Shown here: piece by piece, positions 16,380-24,185 of the stretch
Layout: every line of letters starts with the position of its first letter
Numbering within the stretch: the first letter of the stretch is position 1
Source: Nocardia asteroides
GTDB lineage: Bacteria > Actinomycetota > Actinomycetes > Mycobacteriales > Mycobacteriaceae
Direction: 5' to 3'
Length of the DNA stretch: 64,000 nt
NCBI RefSeq assembly: GCF_021183625.1
Contig: NZ_CP089214.1
Coordinates: forward strand, 6,448,001 to 6,512,000
Program-made: the position numbers and the translations under genes
Notes under the pieces: model-generated
The model's database searches: none
What the model saw: only the letters and a program-made list of their open reading frames with translations
Told to the model about the DNA's origin: nothing

Positions 16380-17660
16380 ATGACCGACTTCGACACCGTC
16401 GACTACTTCACCGATCCGAGCCTGGTCCCGGATCCGTACCCCTACTTCGACCACCTGCGGGCCCAGTGCCCGGTGAAGCAGGAGCCGACCTTCGGCGTGT
16501 ACGCCGTCACCGGGTACGAGGAGGCCACCGAGGTCCTGCGCGACACCGAGAAGCTGTTCTCCTCGGCCATCGCCGTCGGCGGCCCGTTCCCGCCGCTGCC
16601 GTTCCAGATCGAGGGCGACGACATCACCGAGCTGATCGAGCAGCACCGCTCGCAGCTGCCGATGTTCGAGCACATGGTCACCATGGACCCGCCGCAGCAC
16701 ACCTACGCCCGCTCGGTCCTGAACCGGCTGCTCACCCCGGCCCGGCTCAAGGAGAACGAGGAGTTCATGTGGCGGCTGGCCGACCAGCAGCTGGACGAGT
16801 TCCTCGCCGACGGCAAGACCGAGTTCCTCGCCTCCTACGCCAAGCCGTTCTCGCTGCTGGTCGTCGCCGACATGCTCGGCGTCCCCGAGGAGGACCACCA
16901 GCAGTTCCGGATCGTGCTCGGCGCCGAGCGCCCGGGCTCCCGGGTCGGCGCGCTGGACAACGAGATCGTCGCCTCGAACCCGCTGGAGTGGCTGGACGAG
17001 AAGTTCAGCACCTACATCAGCGACCGCAGGGAGAACCCGCGCGACGACGTGCTCACCTCGCTGGCCCAGGCCAAGTACCCGGACGGCTCCACCCCCGAGG
17101 TGATCGACGTGGTCCGCTCGGCCACCTTCCTCTTCGCCGCGGGCCAGGAGACCACCGCCAAACTGCTCGGCGCCGCCCTGCGGGTGCTCGGCGACCACCC
17201 CGAGGTGCAGCAGGCGCTGCGCGCGGACCGCAGCCTGATCCCGAACTTCATCGAGGAGACGCTGCGGATGGACTCGCCGGTGAAGTCCGGTTTCCGGCTG
17301 GCCAAGCGGGCCACCCAGGTCGGCGAGGTGGACATCCCGGTCGGCGCGACCGTCATGGTCTGCCCCGGCGCCGCCAACCGCGACCCGCGCCGCTTCGAGA
17401 ACCCGCACGAGTTCCGGTTGGACCGCAAGAACTTCCGCGAGCACATGGCCTTCGGCCGCGGCGTGCACTCCTGCCCCGGCGGGCCGCTGGCGCGGGTCGA
17501 GGGCCGGGTCTCGATCGAGCGGATCCTGGACCGGATGCTCGACATCGGGATCGACGAGGAGCAGCACGGCCCGGCCGGCGAGCGCCGCTACGACTACGAG
17601 CCCACCTTCATCCTGCGTGGCCTCAGCAACCTGCACATCACCTTCACCCCCAACCCCTGA
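16380..17660 (+). CDS. Cytochrome P450 monooxygenase (1 of 4)
   Basis: A 426-residue bacterial P450. The I-helix oxygen motif AGQETT is at 254-259, the ExxR of helix K in EETLR at 292-296, and the heme loop FGRGVHSCPG puts the thiolate at Cys365. It would hydroxylate a hydrophobic substrate using electrons from a ferredoxin; candidate ferredoxins are encoded at 37677-38077 and 58458. Start 16380 has GAGGAG 6-7 bases upstream, and an in-frame start at 16356 is rejected. It is followed 25 bases later by a mycofactocin-type SDR, suggesting hydroxylation then oxidation of the alcohol. Confidence 0.93.
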   Translation: MTDFDTVDYFTDPSLVPDPYPYFDHLRAQCPVKQEPTFGVYAVTGYEEATEVLRDTEKLFSSAIAVGGPFPPLPFQIEGDDITELIEQHRSQLPMFEHMVTMDPPQHTYARSVLNRLLTPARLKENEEFMWRLADQQLDEFLADGKTEFLASYAKPFSLLVVADMLGVPEEDHQQFRIVLGAERPGSRVGALDNEIVASNPLEWLDEKFSTYISDRRENPRDDVLTSLAQAKYPDGSTPEVIDVVRSATFLFAAGQETTAKLLGAALRVLGDHPEVQQALRADRSLIPNFIEETLRMDSPVKSGFRLAKRATQVGEVDIPVGATVMVCPGAANRDPRRFENPHEFRLDRKNFREHMAFGRGVHSCPGGPLARVEGRVSIERILDRMLDIGIDEEQHGPAGERRYDYEPTFILRGLSNLHITFTPNP

Positions 17661-17685
17661 ACGACACAACGGAGAGAGGTCCACG

Positions 17686-18519
17686 ATGACCGGACGGGTC
17701 GACGGCAAGGTCGCCTTCATCACCGGCGCGGCGCGCGGCCAGGGTCGCAGCCATGCGGTCCGGCTGGCCCAGGAGGGCGCGGACATCATCGCGCTCGATG
17801 TCTGTAAGCAGCTCGACAACGTGCCCTTCCCCATGCCGACCTCGGACGATCTCGCCGAGACCGCCGACCTGGTCAAGGCGGCGGGCGGGCGGGTCGTCAC
17901 CATCGAGGCCGACGTCCGCGACTTCGACGCGGTCAAGGCCGGGCTGGACGGCGCCGTCGAGCAGCTGGGCAAGCTGGACATCGTCATCGCCAACGCCGGG
18001 CTCGCCAACGAGGGCGGCGCGCTGGTGGAGATGCGCGAAGACCTCTGGGACGACATGATCGGGGTCAACCTGACCGGCGTCTGGAAGAGCGTCAAGGCCG
18101 CCATCCCGCACCTGCAGGCGAACGGCAGCGGCTCGATCGTGCTGACCAGCTCGGTGGGCGGGCTCAAGGCGTACCCGAACGTCGGCCACTACGTCGCCGC
18201 CAAGCACGGCATCGTCGGGCTCATGCGGACCTTCGCGGTGGAGCTCGGGCACCAGAACATCCGCTGCAACTCGGTGCACCCGACGCACGTCAGCACCGAC
18301 ATGCTGCTCAACGAGGGCACCTACAAGCTGTTCCGCCCGGACCTGGAGAACCCGGGCCCGGACGACATGAAGCCGATCTGCGAGATGTTCCACGTGCTGC
18401 CCACCCCCTGGGTGGACTCGGTGGACGTCAGCAACGCGGTGCTGTACCTGGTCTCGGACGAGGCGCGGTTCATCACCGGTGTTCCGCTGCCGGTCGACGC
18501 GGGCTCGATGCTCAAGTAG
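17686..18519 (+). CDS. Mycofactocin-coupled SDR family oxidoreductase (1)
   Basis: A 277-residue short-chain dehydrogenase. GAARGQGR at 14-21 is the glycine-rich cofactor loop, NAG at 103-105, and the catalytic Tyr169 and Lys173 lie in YVAAK. The opening GRVDGKVAFITGAARGQGRS and the extra segment at about 40-69 are hallmarks of the mycofactocin-associated SDR family, which includes carveol-dehydrogenase-like enzymes. These hold NAD tightly and pass electrons to mycofactocin. It follows the P450 gene by 25 bases with a GGAGAGAGG ribosome site. No mycofactocin biosynthesis genes are in the window. The likely role is oxidising the alcohol the P450 makes. Confidence 0.9.
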   Translation: MTGRVDGKVAFITGAARGQGRSHAVRLAQEGADIIALDVCKQLDNVPFPMPTSDDLAETADLVKAAGGRVVTIEADVRDFDAVKAGLDGAVEQLGKLDIVIANAGLANEGGALVEMREDLWDDMIGVNLTGVWKSVKAAIPHLQANGSGSIVLTSSVGGLKAYPNVGHYVAAKHGIVGLMRTFAVELGHQNIRCNSVHPTHVSTDMLLNEGTYKLFRPDLENPGPDDMKPICEMFHVLPTPWVDSVDVSNAVLYLVSDEARFITGVPLPVDAGSMLK

Positions 18520-18540
18520 CGCAGCGCGATTCGGGCCGCA

Positions 18541-18578
18541 CCCGCCGTGTCTCGGCTTGTTCGCCGAGCCGCGGCGGG
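18541..18578. terminator. Bipartite-stem hairpin after the SDR
   Basis: CCCGCCG pairs with CGGCGGG and, inside it, CTCGGC pairs with GCCGAG across a 6-base loop, with a small internal bulge. It lies 21 bases after the SDR stop and probably ends the P450-SDR transcript before the MarR gene. Confidence 0.5.
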
Positions 18579-18625
18579 CGGCCGTCGTCCGGGTGCCGTC
18601 AGCGCACTCCGGTGAACTCCGCGCT

Positions 18626-18660
18626 ACTCTCGGTTCGAGAGTCTCTCTTTCCTGGAGAGA
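18626..18660. promoter_or_regulatory. Two inverted repeats upstream of the MarR gene
   Basis: ACTCTC-N5-GAGAGT at 18626-18642 is followed by TCTCTC-N7-GAGAGA at 18642-18660, ending 19 bases before the MarR start. The spacing and sequence differ from the island consensus, so these are more likely the MarR protein's own operators. Confidence 0.45.
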
Positions 18661-18679
18661 TCGGCGGAAGGACACGGAC

Positions 18680-19147
18680 ATGCCCGCGGCCAAGGAAACC
18701 CGATCCGATACCGCCCGCGCGCTGCGCGACGCGCTGCGCGCCCAGGCCACCAGGACGGTGGTGTTCCACAGCGCCGTCGCGGCCCGGCTCGGCATCACCG
18801 TCACCGACCTGAGCGCGCTGAACATGCTCAGCATGGCGGGCCCGCTCACCCCGGGCCAGCTCGCGGACCGCCTCGGCATCACCAGGGGCGGCGCGGTGAC
18901 GACGGTGGTCGACCGCCTGGAGAAGGCGGGCTATGTGCGGCGCAGCCGGGACGAGGAGGACCGCCGTCGGGTGCGGGTCGAGCTGGTCGCCGTGCGGGCC
19001 GACGTCGCCGTGGCCCCGCTCTTCGGCGCCATCGGCCAGAGCCTCCCGGACGACGAGGAGACCCTCGCCGTCCTGCTCGCCTTCGTGCAGAAGCTGAACG
19101 GCGCCCTGGAGCGCGGCACCGAGCGGGCCGCCGCCGACCGCGGCTGA
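18680..19147 (+). CDS. MarR-family transcriptional regulator
   Basis: A 155-residue MarR protein. The winged helix-turn-helix covers about residues 56-100 (LTPGQLADRLGITRGGAVTTVVDRLEKAGYVRR), with the wing containing DEEDRRRVRVEL. Helices on both sides form the dimer and ligand region. GGAAGG lies upstream of the ATG at 18680. The upstream inverted repeats at 18626-18660 suggest autoregulation. Such regulators often respond to aromatic or phenolic acids; the ligand here is unknown. Confidence 0.9.
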   Translation: MPAAKETRSDTARALRDALRAQATRTVVFHSAVAARLGITVTDLSALNMLSMAGPLTPGQLADRLGITRGGAVTTVVDRLEKAGYVRRSRDEEDRRRVRVELVAVRADVAVAPLFGAIGQSLPDDEETLAVLLAFVQKLNGALERGTERAAADRG

Positions 19148-19195
19148 CCACCCCTGCCTGGCGTTCCGCGCGATGAAATGGTAACTCTTGAATAT

Positions 19196-19210
19196 GAGAA
19201 TATAGTTCTC
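19196..19210. promoter_or_regulatory. Island operator, one mismatch: GAGAATATAGTTCTC
   Basis: Flanked by T and A to give TGAGAA...TTCTCA. It lies 31 bases upstream of the first acyl-CoA dehydrogenase pair. Confidence 0.8.
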
Positions 19211-19241
19211 ATCGAGAGGTACGGCGAGGAGGCAGGCCGAA

Positions 19242-20240
19242 ATGCTGTTCGAGTTCGACTCCGACCAGCGGCTGTTGCGCGAGACGGTGCGTGACGTCGC
19301 GGCGAAGGAATGCCCGCCCGCGCTGATCCGGGACATCGTCGACAAACAGGGCGACCCGGCCCCGCTCTGGGAGACCTACGTCGGCCTCGGCTGGACCGAG
19401 CTGACCGAGCCGGGCGAGACGGTGGAGCTCGGCATCCTGTTCGAGGAGCTGGGCCGGGCCACCGACCCCACCCCGTTCCTCGCCACCATGTCGCAGTTCG
19501 CGCCGCTGGTGCCCGGCGTCGGCAAGCTGGACCGCCCGGGCGCCGCCGTCTACGAGGGCGTCACTGCCGCTCCGGACGGCACCGGCTGGCGGCTCACCGG
19601 CACCGCGCACCACGTGCTCGACGGCGACCGGGCCGAGCGGTTCGCGGTGGTCACCGGCGCGGGCGTCTTCGTCGTCCCCGCCGATGCGGTGACCGCGCGG
19701 CGCACCTCGGTCTTCGACCCGGTGCTGCACCTGGCCGAGGTCACCTTCGACGGGGTCCGGCTGGCGGCGGCCGACCGCAGCGCGGTCGATGTGGAGCGGG
19801 CCAGGCAGTACGCGCTCACCGGGATGGCGCTCACCACCGTCGGCGCCTGCCGCCGCATCCTGGACCTGGTGCTGGAGCACGTGCGCAGCCGCAAGCAGTT
19901 CGACACCGTGATCGGGTCGTTCCAGGCGGTGCAGCACAAGGCCGCCGACATGCACATCGCCATCGAGCGGGCGCGCGCGCTCGGCTTCTTCGCCGCGCTC
20001 TGCCTGGCCGAGGACGACCCGCGGCGCGGGCTGGCCGCCTCGATGGCGAAGGCGGCGGCGGGGGAGTGCCAGTCGGTGGTGTTCCGGCACGGCGTCCAGC
20101 TCTTCGGTGCCATGGGCTTCACCTGGGAAAACGATCTGCAATTCGCGCTCAAGCGGGCCAAGACCGGCGAGCTGCTGCTCGGCGGGGCGGCGGAGCACCG
20201 GGCGCTCGTGGCCGAGGAGTACCGTGCGTCTCTCGTTTGA
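19242..20240 (+). CDS. Acyl-CoA dehydrogenase, short subunit of a pair (pair 1)
   Basis: A 332-residue acyl-CoA dehydrogenase homologue, shorter than the usual 380-400, starting LFEFDSDQRLLRETVRD. The C-terminal helical domain is recognisable (RKQFDTVIGSFQAVQHKAADMHIAIERA and AMGFTWENDLQFALKRAK). The N-terminal half is divergent. The next gene overlaps it by 17 bases and encodes a full-length partner. Such pairs form alpha2beta2 heterotetramers in actinobacterial steroid side-chain degradation (for example FadE26-FadE27), so a similar bulky-substrate role is likely. GAGG precedes the ATG. A second, homologous pair is at 30629-32789. Confidence 0.9.
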   Translation: MLFEFDSDQRLLRETVRDVAAKECPPALIRDIVDKQGDPAPLWETYVGLGWTELTEPGETVELGILFEELGRATDPTPFLATMSQFAPLVPGVGKLDRPGAAVYEGVTAAPDGTGWRLTGTAHHVLDGDRAERFAVVTGAGVFVVPADAVTARRTSVFDPVLHLAEVTFDGVRLAAADRSAVDVERARQYALTGMALTTVGACRRILDLVLEHVRSRKQFDTVIGSFQAVQHKAADMHIAIERARALGFFAALCLAEDDPRRGLAASMAKAAAGECQSVVFRHGVQLFGAMGFTWENDLQFALKRAKTGELLLGGAAEHRALVAEEYRASLV

Positions 20241-21399
20241 TTCCGACGTCGAGGAGTTCCGCGCCGAGTTCGCGGCCTTCCTCGCCGAGCATCAGCCCGG
20301 CGAGGACGAGGCGCGGGAGCGCTCGAAATCCAGTGCGGACATCCCCGAGTGGGCCCGGCGCTGGCAGCGGCTGCTCTTCGACAACGGCTGGCTGCTGCCG
20401 GCCAACCCGCCCGAGTTCGGCGGCCGCAACGCCTCGGTGCTCCAGCAGTATGTGCACCTGGAGGAGCTGTCCAAGCGGCGAATCTACCACTCCTTCAACC
20501 CGCAGGGCCTCGGCATCATCGCCGCCTCGCTGCTCTCCTTCGGCACCGAGGAGCAGAAACACCGGTGGGCCGTGCCGATCCTGCGCGCGGAGATCACCGC
20601 CGCGCTCGGCATGAGCGAGCCCGGCGCCGGCTCGGACCTGGCCGGGCTGCGCACCCGCGCGGTCCGCGACGGGGACCACTACGTGGTGGACGGCCAGAAG
20701 GTCTGGACCTCAGGCGCACACGACGCCGACGTCCTGCTCACCTTCGTCCGCACCGACCCCACCGCCCCCAAGCACAAGGGCATCAGCGTCCTGCTCATCC
20801 CCACCGACACCCCCGGCATCACCCGCCGCCCCTTCCCCTCGGCCTGCGAACCGGACGACCTGGACTTCAACGAGGTCTACTTCGAGGGCGTGCGGGTGCC
20901 GGTCGCCAACCTGGTCGGCCCGGAGAACGGCGGCTGGACGGTCGCCAACGGCTCGCTGGGCCACGAGCGCACCCTGCTCTGGCTCGGCTACGCCGACCGG
21001 TTGCAGGACCTGCTCACCGACTTCCGGCCGCGGACGGTCTTCGACCGCGACGCCTACGCCGGGCTCGTCATGGACAGCTACGCGCTGCGGCTGCTCGGCT
21101 CGGCCGCGCTGGCCAGGGAGTCCCGCGACGAGCAGGACGTGCCCGCGCTCTCGGTGCTCAAGGTGCTCGGCTCGGAGGCGGTGCAGACCGCGACCGAGCA
21201 CGCGCTCACCGCGGTCGGCACCGACGCCCTCGCCTCCCCGGCGATCAGTTCGCTGCCGAGCCCGCTGAACCTGGAGAACTTCTGGTGCGGCTGGTTCGAG
21301 CGCTACCTGCGCAGCTTCGCGGGCACCATCGCGGGCGGCACCTCGGAGATCCAGCGCAACATCATCGCGCAGCGGGTGCTCGGGCTGCCGCGCGCCTGA
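20224..21399 (+). CDS. Acyl-CoA dehydrogenase, long subunit of a pair (pair 1)
   Basis: A 391-residue acyl-CoA dehydrogenase. GMSEPGAGSDLAGLRTRAVRDG is the FAD/substrate-binding motif, QKVWTSGAHDADVLLTFVRTD the middle beta-domain, and SFAGTIAGGTSEIQRNIIAQRVLGLPR the FAD-binding C-terminus. The GTG start at 20224 lies inside the end of the short-subunit gene, indicating coupled translation and equal amounts of both chains. It would introduce a 2,3-double bond into an acyl-CoA. A strong terminator follows. Confidence 0.93.
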   Translation: MRLSFDSDVEEFRAEFAAFLAEHQPGEDEARERSKSSADIPEWARRWQRLLFDNGWLLPANPPEFGGRNASVLQQYVHLEELSKRRIYHSFNPQGLGIIAASLLSFGTEEQKHRWAVPILRAEITAALGMSEPGAGSDLAGLRTRAVRDGDHYVVDGQKVWTSGAHDADVLLTFVRTDPTAPKHKGISVLLIPTDTPGITRRPFPSACEPDDLDFNEVYFEGVRVPVANLVGPENGGWTVANGSLGHERTLLWLGYADRLQDLLTDFRPRTVFDRDAYAGLVMDSYALRLLGSAALARESRDEQDVPALSVLKVLGSEAVQTATEHALTAVGTDALASPAISSLPSPLNLENFWCGWFERYLRSFAGTIAGGTSEIQRNIIAQRVLGLPRA

Positions 21400-21412
21400 T
21401 CGTCCGCGCGCA

Positions 21413-21445
21413 CGGCGGGGGCCCCGGAATCCGGGGCCCCCGCCG
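21413..21445. terminator. Perfect 15-bp stem bidirectional terminator
   Basis: Positions 21413-21427 and 21431-21445 are exact reverse complements around a 3-base loop (AAT). It lies between convergent genes ending at 21399 (+) and 21452 (-). Confidence 0.75.
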
Positions 21446-21451
21446 TCGTCG

Positions 21452-22003
21452 TCAGCGCTTGCCCTCGTACCCCGCGGTCGGGTCGGGCGAGATGCCGAAG
21501 CTGTTGAAGGCCAGCGCCAGCGTGGTGTAGCAGCCGACGGTGAAGACGAAGTCCATCCGCTGCCGGTCGTCGAAGCGCTCGCCGAGCGCGTCCCAGGTCT
21601 GCGCGGAGAGCACCGACTTGTCGTCCAGCTCGTCCACCGCCTCGAGCAGCAGCCGGTCGAAGGGGTCGGGGGCGCTGCCGTTGCGCCTGGCCGCCTCCAC
21701 CTCGGCGTCGGTCAGCCCGACCTCCTTGCCCATCGCCACGTGGTGCAGCCACTCGTAGACGCACTCACGCCGGTGCGCCACCCGCAGGATGATCAGCTCG
21801 CGCTCGCGCGGCTCGATCGTGGAGTTGAAGAGCAGGTGCACGTTGAAGCCGAGGAAGGCGCGGGTCAGCTGCGGGTGCCTGACCAGAACCGAGAGCGCGT
21901 TGCCCGCGCCATCGGGGTTGCGGCGCTCCCGCGGCAGCATGCGGGAGAGGGCCTTGTCGACCTCCTCGTCCCACTGATCGCCCGGAAGGGGGGTCAGAGC
22001 CAT
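21452..22003 (-). CDS. Carboxymuconolactone decarboxylase/AhpD-like protein
   Basis: A 183-residue all-helical protein of the CMD/AhpD superfamily. The core is PRERELIILRVAHRRECVYEWLHHVAMGKEVGL at about residues 66-98. Only one Cys (81) is in the active region, followed by His87/His88, so the redox CxxC of true AhpD is absent. Members of this branch often accompany aromatic and lipid catabolic genes, where their chemistry is poorly defined. Start 22003 has AGGAGA upstream; the longer frame to 22072 is rejected. A weak operator at 22076-22090 lies in the divergent region shared with the unknown gene at 22123. Confidence 0.82.
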   Translation of the reverse strand: MALTPLPGDQWDEEVDKALSRMLPRERRNPDGAGNALSVLVRHPQLTRAFLGFNVHLLFNSTIEPRERELIILRVAHRRECVYEWLHHVAMGKEVGLTDAEVEAARRNGSAPDPFDRLLLEAVDELDDKSVLSAQTWDALGERFDDRQRMDFVFTVGCYTTLALAFNSFGISPDPTAGYEGKR

Positions 22004-22075
22004 GACGGTCTCCTGTCGGATTCGAGGGGATCGGCAACGGATTGTGCCGATTCCGCATATGGGTTCTCCCAAAGT

Positions 22076-22090
22076 GAGAATATACTTTCC
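22076..22090. promoter_or_regulatory. Degenerate island operator: GAGAATATACTTTCC
   Basis: The left half-site is exact and the right has three mismatches. It lies between divergent starts at 22003 (-) and 22123 (+), the position expected for an operator, which is the main reason to list it. Confidence 0.45.
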
Positions 22091-22122
22091 ACAAAAGAGA
22101 GCGACGCGCAGAACGGACGATC

Positions 22123-22695
22123 ATGGCTGCTCACACCACCGATCCCGCTACCGGCAGGCGGGCGCACTCCCGCAAGCACCTGCTCCGCTACCGGCTGGCG
22201 GTGGTCGCGCCGACCGCCGCCGACGTGGTGCGGCACGCGGGTGGCTGGCTGTGTGACCGCACCATGGCCGGCTGGGAGGTGACCGTCGTGCTCACCGACA
22301 CCACCGACGCGCGGCCGCTGGAGATTCTCGGCGCCACCGTGCTGGATCTGGAGACCTCGCTGGAGAGCACCGTGCACGACACCTGGCCGCACGCGGTCGC
22401 GGTGGCGCCTGAGCTCTTCGACGCCGACCCGCGGGTGCGCCGCGGCGTGCTCGACTGTCTGGACAACGGGCTGATCGAGGTCGCGGTCTGGGGCGAGGAG
22501 CTCCCCGCTGAGCTGGACGCCAGGCTCGGCACGGTGCATCACAGGCTCAGCGTCGCGGCGCGCGCCTTCAAGGGCTGCGCGCTCGCGGCGGCGGGGCTGC
22601 GGGGTGCCGATATCGAGTACTCCGAGGTCTTCCGCAGCGGGGAGCTGCTGCTCACCGGCGCGTGGGGCGGCACCGACCTGGTTCCGGTGGGCTGA
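22123..22695 (+). CDS. Conserved protein of unknown function, paralogue B
   Basis: A 190-residue soluble protein homologous along its length to the one at 5514-6098, with more than half of the residues identical by eye. Conserved blocks include RLAVVAPTAADV, GGWLCDR, AGWEVTV, LEILGATVLDLE, EVAVWGEELP and LSVAARAFKGCALAAAG. I do not recognise the family. Both copies are divergent from an operator-linked gene on the left and converge on a minus-strand gene on the right. No secretion signal or catalytic motif is evident. The duplication and the shared promoter arrangement suggest a real island function. Confidence 0.7.
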   Translation: MAAHTTDPATGRRAHSRKHLLRYRLAVVAPTAADVVRHAGGWLCDRTMAGWEVTVVLTDTTDARPLEILGATVLDLETSLESTVHDTWPHAVAVAPELFDADPRVRRGVLDCLDNGLIEVAVWGEELPAELDARLGTVHHRLSVAARAFKGCALAAAGLRGADIEYSEVFRSGELLLTGAWGGTDLVPVG

Positions 22696-22699
22696 GGCG

Positions 22700-23035
22700 T
22701 CAGGACGCCAGCCTGGCGCCGGTGACGGTGGTGCGCGGCTCGCCCTGCCAGCCGCAGGGCAGCCCGCAGCTCGCCCGCAGCACGACCTCGGTCGCGCCGC
22801 TCGCCATGTCGCGCTCGATCGCCGACGCCTGCGCCGGGTAGCCGCACTCCGGGCACTTCTCGAAGAAGTCGAGCACGTCGCGCACGCGCATGCGGATCGG
22901 CCGGTCCAGCGGCTCGGCGTGCCGCGCCGCCCGCGGGAGCAGTGGCCGGACATCGCCGCTGCGCGGGGCGCCGCGGCGTTCGGCGGCGGGGTCCGGCAGC
23001 CGGCCGCTGCCGATCGGGGGGGACAACCGGATCAT
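22700..23035 (-). CDS. Small Cys-rich (zinc-ribbon-like) protein, unknown function
   Basis: Up to 111 residues. The C-terminal half holds CPECGYPAQ and, about 25 residues later, CGLPCGW: two Cys pairs in zinc-ribbon spacing. The N-terminal half is basic and proline-rich. Zinc ribbons bind nucleic acid or proteins, or serve as structural caps. The ATG at 23035 lies only 5 bases from a perfect operator, so the transcript would be nearly leaderless; if transcription starts inside, the later ATG at 22891 (MRVRDVLDFFEK) would be the true start. It converges on the unknown gene at 22123-22695 with a 4-base gap. Confidence 0.55.
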   Translation of the reverse strand: MIRLSPPIGSGRLPDPAAERRGAPRSGDVRPLLPRAARHAEPLDRPIRMRVRDVLDFFEKCPECGYPAQASAIERDMASGATEVVLRASCGLPCGWQGEPRTTVTGARLAS

Positions 23036-23040
23036 GTTAT

Positions 23041-23055
23041 GAGAATAGCATTCTC
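23041..23055. promoter_or_regulatory. Island operator, perfect: GAGAATAGCATTCTC
   Basis: Perfect palindrome 5 bases upstream of the small Cys-rich gene start (23035) and 23 bases downstream of the stop of the preceding minus-strand gene (23079). It would cover the core promoter and start point. Confidence 0.85.
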
Positions 23056-23078
23056 TATTTGTGTGAGCTGAGTTTTCG

Positions 23079-24149
23079 TCAGCTCCGGCCGAGCTCGGCG
23101 ACGATGGGCGGCAGGTCCCTGGTGGTGCGGATGCCGGGCGGCGCGGCGCGCAGGTAGGCGACGGCGTTCACCGCGCGGTTCGCGGCGTAGCGCGGGGAGA
23201 CCGCGGCCAGCCGGTCGGGCTGCACGGGGTAGCGCAGCGAGAGCTCCACCGGGGTCTCGCCCTCCACGCTGACGTGCCAGCCGGTCTCCCTGACCGCCCA
23301 GGCCGGGTCGAGCTCGTCGGTGCAGTACCAGGTCGAGCGGTAGCCGAGCAGGTCGTGGCCGCCCGCCACGCCGGTGACGGTGATGCGCTGGGCCGCGACG
23401 GTCCCGGCGGGGATCACGGTGCCCGCCAGCGCGACGTCGCGTGCGGCGACCGCGTGCTCGCCGCGCACCGCGACGGTGTCCAGCGGCAGCCGCAGCGACT
23501 CGGCGAGCAGCCGCAGCGACGGCGCGTGCAGCCTGCGCGCGTGCGCCAGCCGCTCCGGCTCGAACTCCCGCGCCGCGCCGCCGAACCCCATCGCCTCCAG
23601 CACCAGCCGGTCGGCGCCGTGCGCGGCCAGCTGCACGCTCTCCTCGATGGCGATCCGCTCTACCCGGCGTTGCAGCGAGCTGAGCGCCACCGGCAGCGTC
23701 TCGGTGACGAAGCCGGGCGCGACCCCGGTGCTCAGCACCGAGGCGCCGCCGAACCAGCAGGCCGCCTCGATCCGGGCGCAGACCTCGGGCGCCATGCTCT
23801 CCGGATGCCGCAGCTCGCCGTGCGTGGTGACCACATCGATCCCGGCGACCAGCAGCCCGCACACCTCGTCCGGGTCGAAGAGCCGCGGCATGTAGAGCAC
23901 GCAGTCCGGGGCGAGCGCGAGCACCTCGGCGACATCGGTGGTGGCGGTGATCCCGGTGGCCCGGCCCGCGCCGCAGAGCTCGGCCGCGTCCAGCCCCGCC
24001 TTGGCCGGGTCGTGCACCAGCACGCCGCAGAGCGCCAGGTGCGGGTGCTCGAGCACGGCGCGCAGCGCGTGCGCGCCGACATTGCCGGTGGCCCACTGCA
24101 CCACCCGGTGGGTGGCGGCCGGGGTCGGCAGGAGCGGGTCGATGGCCAT
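23079..24149 (-). CDS. Dihydrodipicolinate-reductase-like NAD(P)-binding protein
   Basis: A 356-residue protein with an N-terminal Rossmann domain of the DapB/diaminopentanoate-dehydrogenase type: VVQWATGNVGAHALRAVLEHPHLALCG at about residues 16-42, the typical opening of a widespread actinobacterial group annotated after DapB. It lacks the lysine-pathway context and is probably a dehydrogenase or reductase of the island pathway rather than DapB. It starts 36 bases after the TesB gene and is likely cotranscribed with it. The reaction is unknown. Confidence 0.72.
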   Translation of the reverse strand: MAIDPLLPTPAATHRVVQWATGNVGAHALRAVLEHPHLALCGVLVHDPAKAGLDAAELCGAGRATGITATTDVAEVLALAPDCVLYMPRLFDPDEVCGLLVAGIDVVTTHGELRHPESMAPEVCARIEAACWFGGASVLSTGVAPGFVTETLPVALSSLQRRVERIAIEESVQLAAHGADRLVLEAMGFGGAAREFEPERLAHARRLHAPSLRLLAESLRLPLDTVAVRGEHAVAARDVALAGTVIPAGTVAAQRITVTGVAGGHDLLGYRSTWYCTDELDPAWAVRETGWHVSVEGETPVELSLRYPVQPDRLAAVSPRYAANRAVNAVAYLRAAPPGIRTTRDLPPIVAELGRS

Positions 24150-24185
24150 GGGGGTTCCGTTCGATCGAGGGCGCGGGGGACCCGG

